From Candidatus Fusicatenibacter intestinigallinarum (GTDB lineage Bacteria > Bacillota > Clostridia > Lachnospirales > Lachnospiraceae): DNA of 64,000 nt. Position 1 is the first letter of the stretch, and each line of letters opens with the position of its first letter. The translations under genes and the position numbers were made by a program. Positions 1 through 8,145 of this stretch are shown here, one piece after another. The stretch covers positions 24,532 to 88,531 of the forward strand of contig DWWU01000003.1 in the NCBI GenBank assembly GCA_019119555.1. Reading direction: 5' to 3'. A model generated the notes under the pieces. That model saw only the letters and a program-made list of their open reading frames with translations. It made no database searches and was not told the DNA's origin.

Positions 1-550
1 GCTGGATACCCTGAAGTATATCAATGAAAAGGTGAATCAGTATAAAAAGGAAGACGGTATTCTGTACGCAATCTACGGAACTCCGGCGGAGTCCCTGTGC
101 GGACTTCAGGTGGAACAGTTCCGCAAAAAATATGGAATCATCCGCAACGTGTCTGACCGTCCATACGTGAGCAACAGCTTCCATTGTCATGTGACCGAGG
201 ATCTGACCCCGATCCAGAAGCAGGATCTGGAAGGCCGGTTCTGGGAACTGTGCAACGGAGGAAAGATCCAGTATGTCCGCTACCCGGTGGGATACAACAA
301 AGGCGCGATCAAGACGCTGATTCGCCGTGCGATGGATCTGGGATATTATGAAGGTGTGAACCTCTCTCTGGCTTACTGCGACGACTGCGGCCATGAAGAG
401 CTGGAAATGGACGTCTGCCCGGTCTGCGGTTCCAGAAACCTGACCAAGATCGACCGGATGAATGGTTATCTGTCCTACAGCCGTGTACACGGAGACACCA
501 GGCTGAATGAGGCGAAGATGGCTGAGATTGCGGAGCGGAAATCCATGTAA
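1..550 (+). CDS. nrdD: Anaerobic (class III) ribonucleoside-triphosphate reductase, C-terminal part
   Basis: This is the 3' end of a gene that begins before the window; the frame is open from base 2. The enzyme makes deoxynucleoside triphosphates from ribonucleotides without oxygen, using a glycyl radical. The visible part ends with a zinc-binding pair of CxxC motifs (CDDC and CPVC, about 60-40 residues from the end), followed by RMNGYLS, whose glycine is the expected radical site. The GTG at 32 is internal, not the start. No nrdG activase follows; the next gene is an unrelated response regulator. Identification is firm; only the N-terminal part is unseen. Confidence 0.95.
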   Translation, partial: LDTLKYINEKVNQYKKEDGILYAIYGTPAESLCGLQVEQFRKKYGIIRNVSDRPYVSNSFHCHVTEDLTPIQKQDLEGRFWELCNGGKIQYVRYPVGYNKGAIKTLIRRAMDLGYYEGVNLSLAYCDDCGHEELEMDVCPVCGSRNLTKIDRMNGYLSYSRVHGDTRLNEAKMAEIAERKSM

Positions 551-575
551 ATCGAATTCATATTGCAGATAAGAG

Positions 576-630
576 GATCCTTCCTCTGCGAACCTCAGAG
601 ACGGCAGCTGAGGTTCACAGGGGAAGGATT
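576..630 (+). promoter_or_regulatory. Long stem-loop before the VanR-like gene
   Basis: Bases 576-598 pair with 608-630 around a 9-base loop, with one mismatch and two G-U pairs. The right arm contains GGGGAAGG, a possible ribosome site for an ATG at 632. No clear U-tract follows, so this is either a weak nrdD terminator or a leader element of the regulator gene. Seen directly; the role is inferred. Confidence 0.6.
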
Positions 631-655
631 TATGATTGTGGGAGAGGTGACAGAC

Positions 656-1354
656 GTGAGAAAAAAGATACTGGTTGTGGACGATGAGCAGGCCATCGCT
701 GATCTGATTGAGGTTTATCTTGCCGGAGAAGGATGGGAGGTGATCAAGTGTGACAATGGGACAGACGCGGTCCGGTACGTGGAGGAAGAGGATCTTTCCA
801 TGGCGATTCTCGACGTTATGCTACCGGATATTGACGGATTTTCCATCTGCAGAAAAATCAGGGAAAAGCATTTTTATCCGGTCATCATGCTCACGGCAAA
901 ATCCGAAGATCTGGACAAGATCACCGGCCTGACCATTGGTGCCGATGATTATATTACCAAGCCCTTTAATCCGCTGGAGTTGTTGGCGAGGGTGAAGACA
1001 CAGTTCCGGCGCTATGAGACGTATAATCACCCGGAGGGAACAGGAAAAACGGAGGAAAACGCCATCGACATCCGGGGGCTTTCCATCAGCAAAGACACGC
1101 ATAAATGTACGCTGAACGGAAAAGAACTGTCGCTGACGCCGATAGAGTTCTCGATTCTTTGGTACCTGTGTGAAAACCGGGGGCGCGTACTCTCTTCGGA
1201 GGAAATTTTCGAGAAGGTCTGGGGAGAAAAGTTCCTGGACAGCAACAATACGGTAATGACGCATATCGGACGGATCCGGGAAAAAATGCATGATTCCGGG
1301 CGAAAGCCGAAATATATCAGAACGGTGTGGGGAGTGGGGTATCAGATTGAATAA
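656..1354 (+). CDS. VanR-like response regulator (OmpR family)
   Basis: A DNA-binding response regulator of 232 residues. The receiver domain carries the acidic pair D9-D10, the phospho-acceptor Asp53 in AILDVMLPD and the conserved lysine in DYITKPF. A winged-helix OmpR-type domain follows from about residue 130 and ends KYIRTVWGVGYQIE. The sequence resembles VanR along its whole length. I chose GTG 656 because GGAGAGG lies 8 bases upstream and the product then has VanR length; ATG 632 would add eight residues and its ribosome site lies in a hairpin. It overlaps the kinase gene by 8 bp. There are no vanH/A/X genes here, so resistance is not implied. Confidence 0.88.
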   Translation: MRKKILVVDDEQAIADLIEVYLAGEGWEVIKCDNGTDAVRYVEEEDLSMAILDVMLPDIDGFSICRKIREKHFYPVIMLTAKSEDLDKITGLTIGADDYITKPFNPLELLARVKTQFRRYETYNHPEGTGKTEENAIDIRGLSISKDTHKCTLNGKELSLTPIEFSILWYLCENRGRVLSSEEIFEKVWGEKFLDSNNTVMTHIGRIREKMHDSGRKPKYIRTVWGVGYQIE

Positions 1355-2435
1355 GACGGAATTACGGGAACTGTCGCAGCGGCTCCGGAGGCAGCTGACC
1401 CAGAAGTTTATTTTTTTCTACCTGCTGTATCTGGCGGCCGGCGCTGCAATCTTTATACTTGCCTATTTATATTATCAAAGCCGTATCTGGTATGGATATG
1501 AGACGTTTTATCAGCTGGTCCATCTGGCGGAACGGTTCTGGGCGTTCCTTCTCCCCGTCTATGCCGGCGGCGGAGCGCTGGCGCTGGGCTGTTATTATCT
1601 GAAGAAATCCTGCGGCTATCTGGACGAGCTGGTGACGGCCTCGGAAAATCTCTTTCTCGAAAAGGAACAGGAAACTCCGTTGTCGGAAGAATTGCGTCCG
1701 CTGGAGGTATATCTGGATTCTGTCCGCCTGCAGATTCAAAACAGCCAGAGAGCGGCCAGAGAAGCGGAACAGAAGAAAAACGATCTGGTGGTATATCTGG
1801 CGCATGACCTGAAGACTCCGCTTACATCTGTGATCGGGTATCTGACGCTGCTGAACGACGAGGAAGAGATTTCGCCGCGGCTGCGGAAAAAATACCTGTC
1901 CGTGTCTCTGGATAAGGCGGAGCGGCTGGAGGATCTGATCAATGAATTTTTTGAGATTACGCGGTTCAGCCTCACCCATCTGACCCTGGAACTGAGAAAA
2001 ATCAATCTGTCCAGAATGCTGGAACAGACCGTGTTTGAATTCGGTCCGATGCTGGCAGAGAAGAAACTGGAGTGCAGACTGGATATGCCGCCGGATGTCT
2101 TTTACGAGTGTGATCCGGACAAGCTGCAGAGGGTGTTTGATAATCTGCTGCGCAATGCAGTGAGTTACAGTCAGCCGGGCGGAGAGATCAATCTTTGCCT
2201 GCGCCGGCAGGAAGAGAGGCTGCGCCTGACCGTACAGAATTTCGGGGTCACCATTCCGGAGGATAAGCTGGAGAGAATTTTCGATCAGTTTTTCCGCCTG
2301 GACAGCGCAAGGGCAACCCGAAGCGGCGGCGCGGGACTGGGACTGGCCATTGCCAAAGAGATTGTGGAGCTGCACGGCGGGACGATTTCAGCGGAGAGCT
2401 CCGACGGACAAGTGACGTTTACGGTTGTATTGTAA
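1347..2435 (+). CDS. VanS-like sensor histidine kinase
   Basis: Membrane sensor kinase of 362 residues, partner of the preceding regulator. Two membrane segments (about residues 20-43 and 64-85) flank a short outside loop. A linker leads to the H-box, with His153 in AHDLKTPLTS, then the N-box (DNLLRNAVSYS) and G-box (GGAGLGLAI). The start is TTG at 1347, inside the regulator's last codons, with GGAGTGGGG upstream; this coupling suggests equal expression. The ligand cannot be told from sequence, but the short loop is typical of VanS and other cell-envelope sensors. Confidence 0.88.
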   Translation: MNKTELRELSQRLRRQLTQKFIFFYLLYLAAGAAIFILAYLYYQSRIWYGYETFYQLVHLAERFWAFLLPVYAGGGALALGCYYLKKSCGYLDELVTASENLFLEKEQETPLSEELRPLEVYLDSVRLQIQNSQRAAREAEQKKNDLVVYLAHDLKTPLTSVIGYLTLLNDEEEISPRLRKKYLSVSLDKAERLEDLINEFFEITRFSLTHLTLELRKINLSRMLEQTVFEFGPMLAEKKLECRLDMPPDVFYECDPDKLQRVFDNLLRNAVSYSQPGGEINLCLRRQEERLRLTVQNFGVTIPEDKLERIFDQFFRLDSARATRSGGAGLGLAIAKEIVELHGGTISAESSDGQVTFTVVL

Positions 2436-2445
2436 AGAGAAAGAC

Positions 2446-2473
2446 GTAACAGTTCAGCCTGCTGAACTGTTAC
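2446..2473. repeat. 28-bp dispersed palindrome (family 1)
   Basis: Arms GTAACAGTTCAGC and GCTGAACTGTTAC around CT, a perfect 13-bp stem. It begins 10 bp after the kinase stop codon. This is one of about 25 copies in the window. Confidence 0.9.
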
Positions 2474-2491
2474 AGAAAAAAAGAAGATTCG

Positions 2492-2547
2492 GCGCGTTTT
2501 TCGCGGATGTCTGACGGTATCATAGCGAAAGACGCGCTGTTTTTCTG
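2492..2547 (+). terminator. Intrinsic terminator after the two-component pair
   Basis: GCGCGTTTTTCGC (2492-2504) pairs with GCGAAAGACGCGC (2525-2537) with one mismatch, followed by a T-rich run. It should end the regulator-kinase transcript. Confidence 0.65.
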
Positions 2548-2666
2548 TTAAGGGAGGGGAGATTAAGAAAATTTTAAAACTTTTGTGAAAGGAAACAGGG
2601 GTTTTTGTGGGAGAATCTGCGAAAAGAACAGAGACCTTTCTGATAAGATAATTGCATGCAGAAGTT

Positions 2667-2694
2667 GCAGTCGTTCAGCAGGCTGAATGGTTAC
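2667..2694. repeat. Diverged family 1 palindrome
   Basis: The core is GTTCAGC, AG, GCTGAATGGTTAC. It lies just upstream of the ribosome site of the C39-like gene, so it would be in that gene's leader. Confidence 0.65.
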
Positions 2695-2714
2695 CGCAGA
2701 AAGGATGGGTGGAG

Positions 2715-3620
2715 ATGAGACATACAGACGGAAGAAGAGAAACTGCTGTGGTTTCGCAGACCAGAAGAAGGGAGACGCATGTGGACTTGCGGGACAGGAG
2801 AAGGGGAACGGCCGTGATTCCGCGTTCCGGAAAGAAAGGACGAAAAAGAAGGTTTCGGAGGCGTTTATTTTCGCTGGTTCTGATCTGTGTGCTGGCGTTG
2901 GCGGCGCTGATGGGCACGCCGCTGGGATCAGGGCTTAGAAATGCGCTGGCGCTGGGCGGATCTTCCGCGAGACTTCAGCAGTATGCGCGGGAGCATGGAC
3001 TTTCCGCGTCGGATTATCCGGAGAAGCTGGTGGAGCTGTATGAGCGCAATCCGGAGACGGAGCAGTTTGTCTTTGAGTATCCTCTGATGAAGGACAACCC
3101 TCCGTCGGATGATCTGAGCGGCCTGGATACCTCGTCGGTTCCGCTTCTGATGCAGTGGGATCAGCGGTGGGGATATGGACAGTACGCGGGAAATCTCTTT
3201 GGTCTGTCAGGCTGCGGCCCTACCTGTCTTTCCATGGTCGCGATTTACCTGACAGGGGACACATCCATGACGCCCCGCTGGATGGGAGAGTTTGCGTCTT
3301 CCCACGGATACGCTGTGGAGGGCAGCGGTTCCGCCTGGGCGCTCTTTTCGGAGGGAGGAAAAGAGCTGGGATTTGATGTGACGGAGATTCCTCTGGATGA
3401 GGAGAGAATTCTTGCGAATCTGGAAGTAAACAATCCGATTGTGGCGGTTATGGGACCGGGAGATTTTACGACTACCGGACATTTTATCGTGTTGACCGGT
3501 TATGAAAACGGAAAGATCAGGGTGAACGATCCGAATAACAGGGGAAATTCTGAGAAGTTGTGGGAGTTTGATCGTATACAAAGCCAGATCCGGGATCTGT
3601 GGGTGTTTCGGAACCTGTAG
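2715..3620 (+). CDS. Membrane-anchored C39-like cysteine peptidase
   Basis: Protein of 301 residues. A very basic N-terminal stretch (repeated RRRET/RRGTAV-like segments) is followed by one membrane helix at about residues 51-71 and an outward domain. The C-terminal half matches the Peptidase_C39_2 type: Cys167 in GCGPTC, His256 in TTGHFIVL and a nearby VNDPNN. The ATG at 2715 follows AGGATGGG. It lies directly downstream of the VanRS-like pair but behind a terminator, so regulation by that pair is only a guess. The substrate is unknown; peptide processing or peptidoglycan cross-bridge cleavage are both possible. Confidence 0.78.
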   Translation: MRHTDGRRETAVVSQTRRRETHVDLRDRRRGTAVIPRSGKKGRKRRFRRRLFSLVLICVLALAALMGTPLGSGLRNALALGGSSARLQQYAREHGLSASDYPEKLVELYERNPETEQFVFEYPLMKDNPPSDDLSGLDTSSVPLLMQWDQRWGYGQYAGNLFGLSGCGPTCLSMVAIYLTGDTSMTPRWMGEFASSHGYAVEGSGSAWALFSEGGKELGFDVTEIPLDEERILANLEVNNPIVAVMGPGDFTTTGHFIVLTGYENGKIRVNDPNNRGNSEKLWEFDRIQSQIRDLWVFRNL

Positions 3621-3661
3621 AGAAGGGTCTGAGACAGAACAGCCTGCGGCGCATGGCGCAG

Positions 3662-3715
3662 AAAAACCGGGGCCCGAAAGAACGGAAAACAGTTTCTTTC
3701 GGGCCCCGGTTTTTT
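3662..3715. terminator. Bidirectional intrinsic terminator
   Basis: A perfect 21-bp stem (3662-3682 with 3694-3714) with A-rich and T-rich ends on either side. It separates the C39-like gene from the convergent glycosidase operon and can serve both strands. Confidence 0.9.
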
Positions 3716-3719
3716 CTGC

Positions 3720-3742
3720 CACAGGAAACTTCGTTCCCTGTG
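3720..3742. repeat. Palindrome after terminator (family 2)
   Basis: CACAGGAAAC, TTC, GTTCCCTGTG. The core matches the palindromes at 16915 and 30081, including the same single mismatch. As there, it directly follows a terminator's T-tract. Confidence 0.7.
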
Positions 3743-3762
3743 ACAGGAAAACGGCGCATGCC

Positions 3763-3790
3763 GTAACCGCTCAGATGGCGGAACCGTTAT
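3763..3790. repeat. Diverged family 1 palindrome
   Basis: GTAACCGCTCAGA, TG, GCGGAACCGTTAT; recognisable but imperfect. It is 7 bp beyond the stop codon of the minus-strand glycosidase. Confidence 0.7.
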
Positions 3791-3797
3791 ACAAGAA

Positions 3798-5504
3798 TTA
3801 AAGTTTGGTATCCCAGCGTCCGCACCATACGTTCTCTTCCGGAGTACCCTGGAAGGGGCTGTCGCCGCAGAGTTTTTCAATCAGGGAATCCAGAACCTGC
3901 GGAGTATCCTGATAGCAGTTTATATAGGTACGGCTCATGGTCAGGTCGATCAGGTAGTTCGGCAGATACAGGCTGATAAATGCGGTCGGTACCTGACGTA
4001 CATACCAGGGCTGCTGGCCCGGCATCGTCCATTTTACACGCATGGTGTTGTACTGAGCGAAGCCGACCTGGTCGATGAATACCAGAACTGCATCGGTGTT
4101 TTCCATGAATTTCTCCATGCTTCCCTTTGCAGGAACGGCATCTCCGTCTTCTACGATGAAGCCGCGCTCTTCAAGCTTCCTGATCAGGTATGCTTTGGTC
4201 TTTGCGCCGGAGTCGTCTTTGATCAGTTTGCCGGCTACCACACGTCCGTCGCCTTCCAGGAAATAAACGCGTACGCGTTTCTGCTTGTCCGGATTCAGCG
4301 GCAGCATGTTCTGGGTATCTTTTACAAGAGTGATGAACTGGTCTGCGCACTCTTTTGCAATTTTCTTGTGCTCTTCGCATCCGACTACGCTGATTCCTTC
4401 CTTCGGCGGCATCAGGGTTCCGTCTGCCTGTTTTTTGTGCAGACCGATGCTTGCCTTTACGCCGAGGATACGTCTCAAAGCATCCTGCATACGCTCTTCG
4501 GTGATCACGCCGTTCTTGTATCCGGCCATCATATATCCGAAATCCTCTTCCATATCGTTGAAGAACAGATACATGTCGCAGCCTGCTGCGATTGCAGCCG
4601 GTACCTGCTGTGAACGCGGCATAGCGCCGAACATACCGATCATATGGCTGGCATCGGTCACTACCAGACCGTTAAATCCAAGGGTCTCTTTCAGGAGTCC
4701 GGTGATCAGTTCCGGGCAGAGGGTTGCCGGAAGGATCTCGTGGTCGTCCAGATCACGGCCTGCCAGCTTGCGCTGCCATGCCGGCTGAGCAATGTGTCCT
4801 GCCATGATGGTTTTTACGCCTGCGTCGATCAGCTCTTTGTATACCTTTCCGAAAGTAGCCATCCAGGTGTCGCAGTCCAGATCGTTAACGCCCATCATCA
4901 GGTGCTGGTCGTTTTCCTCGGTTCCGTCGCCCGGGAAGTGTTTGATGGTGGTGGCCATATTGCATTCTTCCGTGCCTTTGATGAAAGCCTTCGCGTACTC
5001 GATGGTACGGTCCGGGTCAGCACAGAAGGAACGGGTCTGTACGATCGTATTGCGCCAGTTCTGGAGCAGGTCGACGATCGGAGCGAAATTCCAGTTAGAA
5101 CCGATTGCCATCGCCTCGGTGCCGCCGACTTTCGCCGCTTTGTATGCAACGTCCGGATTGCGGGAAGCCGCGGTCGCTGCGCCGCAGGATACGCCGGTTC
5201 CTCCGCCTACGCCGCCGTTTCCGCCTGCTTCACAGTTGGAAGCCACCAGCAGCGGAATTCTACTGTAGCTCTGGAAAGTATTGACCATATCCCACAGCTC
5301 TTCCGCGGATTTGTTGTGGTAACGAAGTGCGCCGGGATGATAGGTATCAACTACTTTTTTGATTCCTTCCGGTGTGAAATCGTTTACCATGTTGACAAAC
5401 AGCTGTCCGACTTTCTCCTCATCGGTCATTCCGGCGATGGTATCTTCCACCCATTTGATGTCTTCGTCGGAAAGGTAATACGGTTTTGCTTTTAAATCTA
5501 CCAT
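3798..5504 (-). CDS. Glycoside hydrolase family 3 protein
   Basis: Protein of 568 residues without a signal peptide, so probably cytoplasmic. The family 3 barrel carries KHFPGDGTEENDQH near residue 190, with the D-x-H arrangement of the NagZ-type acid/base loop, and LVVTDAS near residue 285 with the expected nucleophile Asp. A C-terminal alpha/beta domain follows. These motifs favour a beta-N-acetylhexosaminidase-like enzyme, but other exo-glycosidase activities cannot be excluded. The ATG at 5504 has AAGGAGG well spaced upstream; longer in-frame starts lack this. It is the second gene of a two-gene operon, 46 bp after the other family 3 gene. Confidence 0.85.
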   Translation of the reverse strand: MVDLKAKPYYLSDEDIKWVEDTIAGMTDEEKVGQLFVNMVNDFTPEGIKKVVDTYHPGALRYHNKSAEELWDMVNTFQSYSRIPLLVASNCEAGGNGGVGGGTGVSCGAATAASRNPDVAYKAAKVGGTEAMAIGSNWNFAPIVDLLQNWRNTIVQTRSFCADPDRTIEYAKAFIKGTEECNMATTIKHFPGDGTEENDQHLMMGVNDLDCDTWMATFGKVYKELIDAGVKTIMAGHIAQPAWQRKLAGRDLDDHEILPATLCPELITGLLKETLGFNGLVVTDASHMIGMFGAMPRSQQVPAAIAAGCDMYLFFNDMEEDFGYMMAGYKNGVITEERMQDALRRILGVKASIGLHKKQADGTLMPPKEGISVVGCEEHKKIAKECADQFITLVKDTQNMLPLNPDKQKRVRVYFLEGDGRVVAGKLIKDDSGAKTKAYLIRKLEERGFIVEDGDAVPAKGSMEKFMENTDAVLVFIDQVGFAQYNTMRVKWTMPGQQPWYVRQVPTAFISLYLPNYLIDLTMSRTYINCYQDTPQVLDSLIEKLCGDSPFQGTPEENVWCGRWDTKL

Positions 5505-5550
5505 GAAAAAAATCCTCCTTATTAAATATGTATTGGAATCCTGCACGGGA

Positions 5551-7623
5551 TCAGTAGGTAAGTCCGAACCCATACAGGTATTCGCCGCCGTCTGCATCTT
5601 TGTAAGCGTAGGTCAGGCCGTCTTTCATATATTTTGCCTTGTCATAGCCGGGTACGTCGTTGGGGCTTGCGCAAACGCCGCTGTCGTCCACTGCGATGGC
5701 CGCATCGCTGCCCGGAAGAGTGATGGGCAGCCGTCCCACCGGTTCTGCCGCGCCGCTGATTACATCAATCGCAGCTTTGGAGAAGGTGTCGAAGCCAACG
5801 GTGACAGCATCAGCCAGAGGCTCCACGTTGCCCAGAAGATAAGGCAGGTTCAGATTGACATGAACGACCACCTGAGAGACAGCTTCCCGGATCGCACGAA
5901 TGTGCTCCACATCAATGCCGGTTTCTTTGCACAGATTCAGTTCGAGATATCCCTCCGTTGCCGCAAAGTAGCTTCCGCTGGTAGGTTTCAACAGGAGGAG
6001 CGCCACGTCGGCGTCGTGATAGTCGTTCACGAACGTCCAGTCCGGGTGATCCTCGCGGACTGCCTTTGCGAAAGCGGCGATGGTCTGCTCGGGAGTGATC
6101 TCGATGCCTGTCATCGGCAGGTTTTCCTTTTCTTCCTTTGTATATTCTGTGCGCATCATCATTTCCACATATACTTTTCTGCCCGCAAGTTTTTCTGCCG
6201 TCAGCGGAAGCACGGAATCATGGTTCTTCAGAAGAACGACACTTTCCTGATGAGCCCGGTAAGCCAGCGCGCGGCTTTCTTCTGTGTTGACCGCCGCATC
6301 GGCTGCGGCTGCGTCCGTATAAGGATTCTCGAACAGACCCAGACGGAAGAATTCCACAAGCAGGCGGCAGACCGCCCGGTCTACGGTTTCCGTATCTACA
6401 AATCCGCTGCGGATGGCTTCCAGGAACGGCGCCGGATCATCTTCTCCGGATACCATATCCGTGCCGGCCTTCAGCACTCTGGCTGCCCGTCCGGCTTTCG
6501 AGTATTCCTCTGCGCCCCAGGCCATACCGGACAGAACGCCGGTGTCGGAATTGACGATCCCGTCAAAGCCCAGTTCCCCGCGAAGTGTGCCGTTGATAAA
6601 CTGGTTATTGTAGGCAAAGGCGATTTCCTCATCAAATTTATCGAATCCATTCTGCGGGAATGCAGATTTCTCATTGGAAGGAATCGCGTAATAAGGCATG
6701 ATGGAGGAGGTTCCCGCCGCAATCGCTGCACGGAATCCGGGCAGATGATAGGTCTCCATGCTTCCCGGCGTCGCGTAGCAGTTGTATTTGCCCTTGGCGT
6801 AATGGGGGTCAAATCCGTTTTCCCGGGCGCCGCCGCCCGGGAAATGCTTCGTGGTCAGAGCGACGCTGTTCTCATCCAGCGTTTCGCCCTGGATGCCGTG
6901 AATGATACGGGTAATAATATCACAGATCAGCTCCGGGTTCTCTCCGAATGTTCCATAGGTCCGGAACCAGCGGGGATCTGTGGCACAGTCTGCCATATAC
7001 ATATAACCTTTGCGGAGATTTGCCGCATAGAATTCGTCATGTACGATTTTTGCGAACTGATCGATCAGTTCCATATCCCTGGAAGCGGCAAGTCCCAGTG
7101 TTCCGGGAAATGTGGTGAATTTGTTCGTCTCCTCTGCGGCGCTGTAATTTACGTCGGCGCTTTCATTTTTGGAATTGGAAGTTACCAGACAGGGAATGCC
7201 GAGACGGGTACCTTCGCAGACTTCCTGCATGGCATTGACCCATTCTGCCAGTTCACCGGCGGAAGCATTTTCACGTACGATAAAATGACGGATATGCCTG
7301 GTGGCCAGTTTATAGGTCGTCGGATACTGCATGTTTTTGTGTCCGCGGACCATAACTTCCTCATGCGCCTCGCCCAGCACGCCGTTGTGGCTGGTGGGCT
7401 GACCGGGCTTCGCTGAGATACCCATCGGCTGGCTGTTGATAATCAGCATACCGGCTTTCTCCTCGTCGGTCATACGGCTTACCAGATCTCTGGCACGCTC
7501 CTCAGGGGAAAGACGCCAGTCTTCATAGGGCTTCAGTTCGCCGGTGCCGTCCAGATCTTTAAAACGCAGGCCGTCCACTTCCAGAATCCCTTTCACGCGG
7601 GCGACAATCTGCTTTTGCTCCAT
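5551..7623 (-). CDS. Glycoside hydrolase family 3, beta-glucosidase-like
   Basis: Protein of 690 residues, no signal peptide. The family 3 barrel contains KHFPGGGARENGFDPH and FDGIVNSDTG, whose Asp is the likely nucleophile; a second alpha/beta domain includes ESVVLLKN. Unlike its neighbour it has the GGG loop typical of exo-acting beta-glucosidases and xylosidases. The ATG at 7623 is chosen over the TTG four codons earlier because AAGGAG lies 11 bases before it and only 2 before the TTG. It is first in a minus-strand operon and divergent from fhs. Two different family 3 enzymes together suggest breakdown of an imported glycoside or wall fragment, but no transporter is adjacent. Confidence 0.85.
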   Translation of the reverse strand: MEQKQIVARVKGILEVDGLRFKDLDGTGELKPYEDWRLSPEERARDLVSRMTDEEKAGMLIINSQPMGISAKPGQPTSHNGVLGEAHEEVMVRGHKNMQYPTTYKLATRHIRHFIVRENASAGELAEWVNAMQEVCEGTRLGIPCLVTSNSKNESADVNYSAAEETNKFTTFPGTLGLAASRDMELIDQFAKIVHDEFYAANLRKGYMYMADCATDPRWFRTYGTFGENPELICDIITRIIHGIQGETLDENSVALTTKHFPGGGARENGFDPHYAKGKYNCYATPGSMETYHLPGFRAAIAAGTSSIMPYYAIPSNEKSAFPQNGFDKFDEEIAFAYNNQFINGTLRGELGFDGIVNSDTGVLSGMAWGAEEYSKAGRAARVLKAGTDMVSGEDDPAPFLEAIRSGFVDTETVDRAVCRLLVEFFRLGLFENPYTDAAAADAAVNTEESRALAYRAHQESVVLLKNHDSVLPLTAEKLAGRKVYVEMMMRTEYTKEEKENLPMTGIEITPEQTIAAFAKAVREDHPDWTFVNDYHDADVALLLLKPTSGSYFAATEGYLELNLCKETGIDVEHIRAIREAVSQVVVHVNLNLPYLLGNVEPLADAVTVGFDTFSKAAIDVISGAAEPVGRLPITLPGSDAAIAVDDSGVCASPNDVPGYDKAKYMKDGLTYAYKDADGGEYLYGFGLTY

Positions 7624-7709
7624 AGAATACAACACTCCTTTCTTCAGTGTCAGTCAATGATGGCAGCGTTCTGCCCCAGTGTGTGTGACTGACAGTACTG
7701 TTATTTGAT

Positions 7710-7745
7710 GCTATAAGTATAACACAGACGTTCTCAAAACACCAA
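7710..7745 (-). promoter_or_regulatory. Probable promoter of the glycosidase operon
   Basis: Read on the minus strand, TATACT (7721-7716) lies 18 bp from TTGGTG, or TATAGC (7715-7710) lies 16 bp from TTGAGA. Either gives a housekeeping-type promoter about 90 bp before the ATG. The leader holds an inverted repeat GTCAGTCA/TGACTGAC. Confidence 0.5.
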
Positions 7746-7949
7746 CAACTTGTGCAACATCAACAAATTTTCTGACGCTATTTCGTGATCATACGACCGG
7801 AAACCGTCAATGGTTCCCTCCTGTGGAGCGCATGCGCAGCCGGCTGTGGGAAATTGTTGGGGACAGACCGGAAGCCTCCGAAAAATCAACAAAGTTTCGT
7901 AAATTGTTTTTGCATTTTGTCCAAAAATTGTTAAATTTTTATTTGGCAA
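7746..7949. other. Non-coding gap between divergent promoters
   Basis: No gene is visible. The motif ATCAACAAA occurs twice (7759 and 7885), with related AACAA stretches; it could be an operator for the glycosidase operon. Nothing else is recognised. Confidence 0.4.
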
Positions 7950-7978
7950 TTGAAACATTTGACGGTATGTGCTAAAAT
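7950..7978 (+). promoter_or_regulatory. fhs promoter
   Basis: TTGAAA (7950-7955), 17 bp, TAAAAT (7973-7978). Transcription would begin near 7985, just before the riboswitch. Confidence 0.75.
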
Positions 7979-8002
7979 GACTTCATAACAAAGGAGTTCT
8001 GT

Positions 8003-8108
8003 TGACTGACGGAATCGACGTGGAAAACCACCGGGGAGGCAGAATCTCAGAAAGGGCCGACCGTCTGGGCAACAAGTGTAACAGCTTTTACATTTGTTGC
8101 TTTTTTTT
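8003..8108 (+). promoter_or_regulatory. ZTP (pfl) riboswitch with terminator
   Basis: The aptamer shows the conserved ACCACCGGGGAGGC block (8028-8040) and GCCGACCGTCTGGGCAAC (8056-8073), hallmarks of the ZTP/pfl class. The aptamer's last bases form the start of an intrinsic terminator: 8069-8081 pairs with 8088-8100, followed by eight T. In this class, binding of ZTP or ZMP (a sign of low 10-formyl-THF) disrupts the terminator and turns on the downstream folate gene, here fhs. Confidence 0.93.
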
Positions 8109-8145
8109 CGTCATTGAAGCGGACAATGAAAGGAGAAGGATAACA

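Noticed and set aside
2446-2473. The 28-bp palindromes as intrinsic terminators
   Set aside because: They lack U-tracts, and separate true terminators lie beside several copies.
656-3620. A vancomycin resistance cluster
   Set aside because: Only the regulator/kinase pair is Van-like; no ligase, VanH or VanX/Y enzyme is present.
5503-7416. A long plus-strand open frame opposite the second family 3 glycosidase
   Set aside because: It is the mirror of a strongly supported minus-strand gene, has no ribosome site and no family match.
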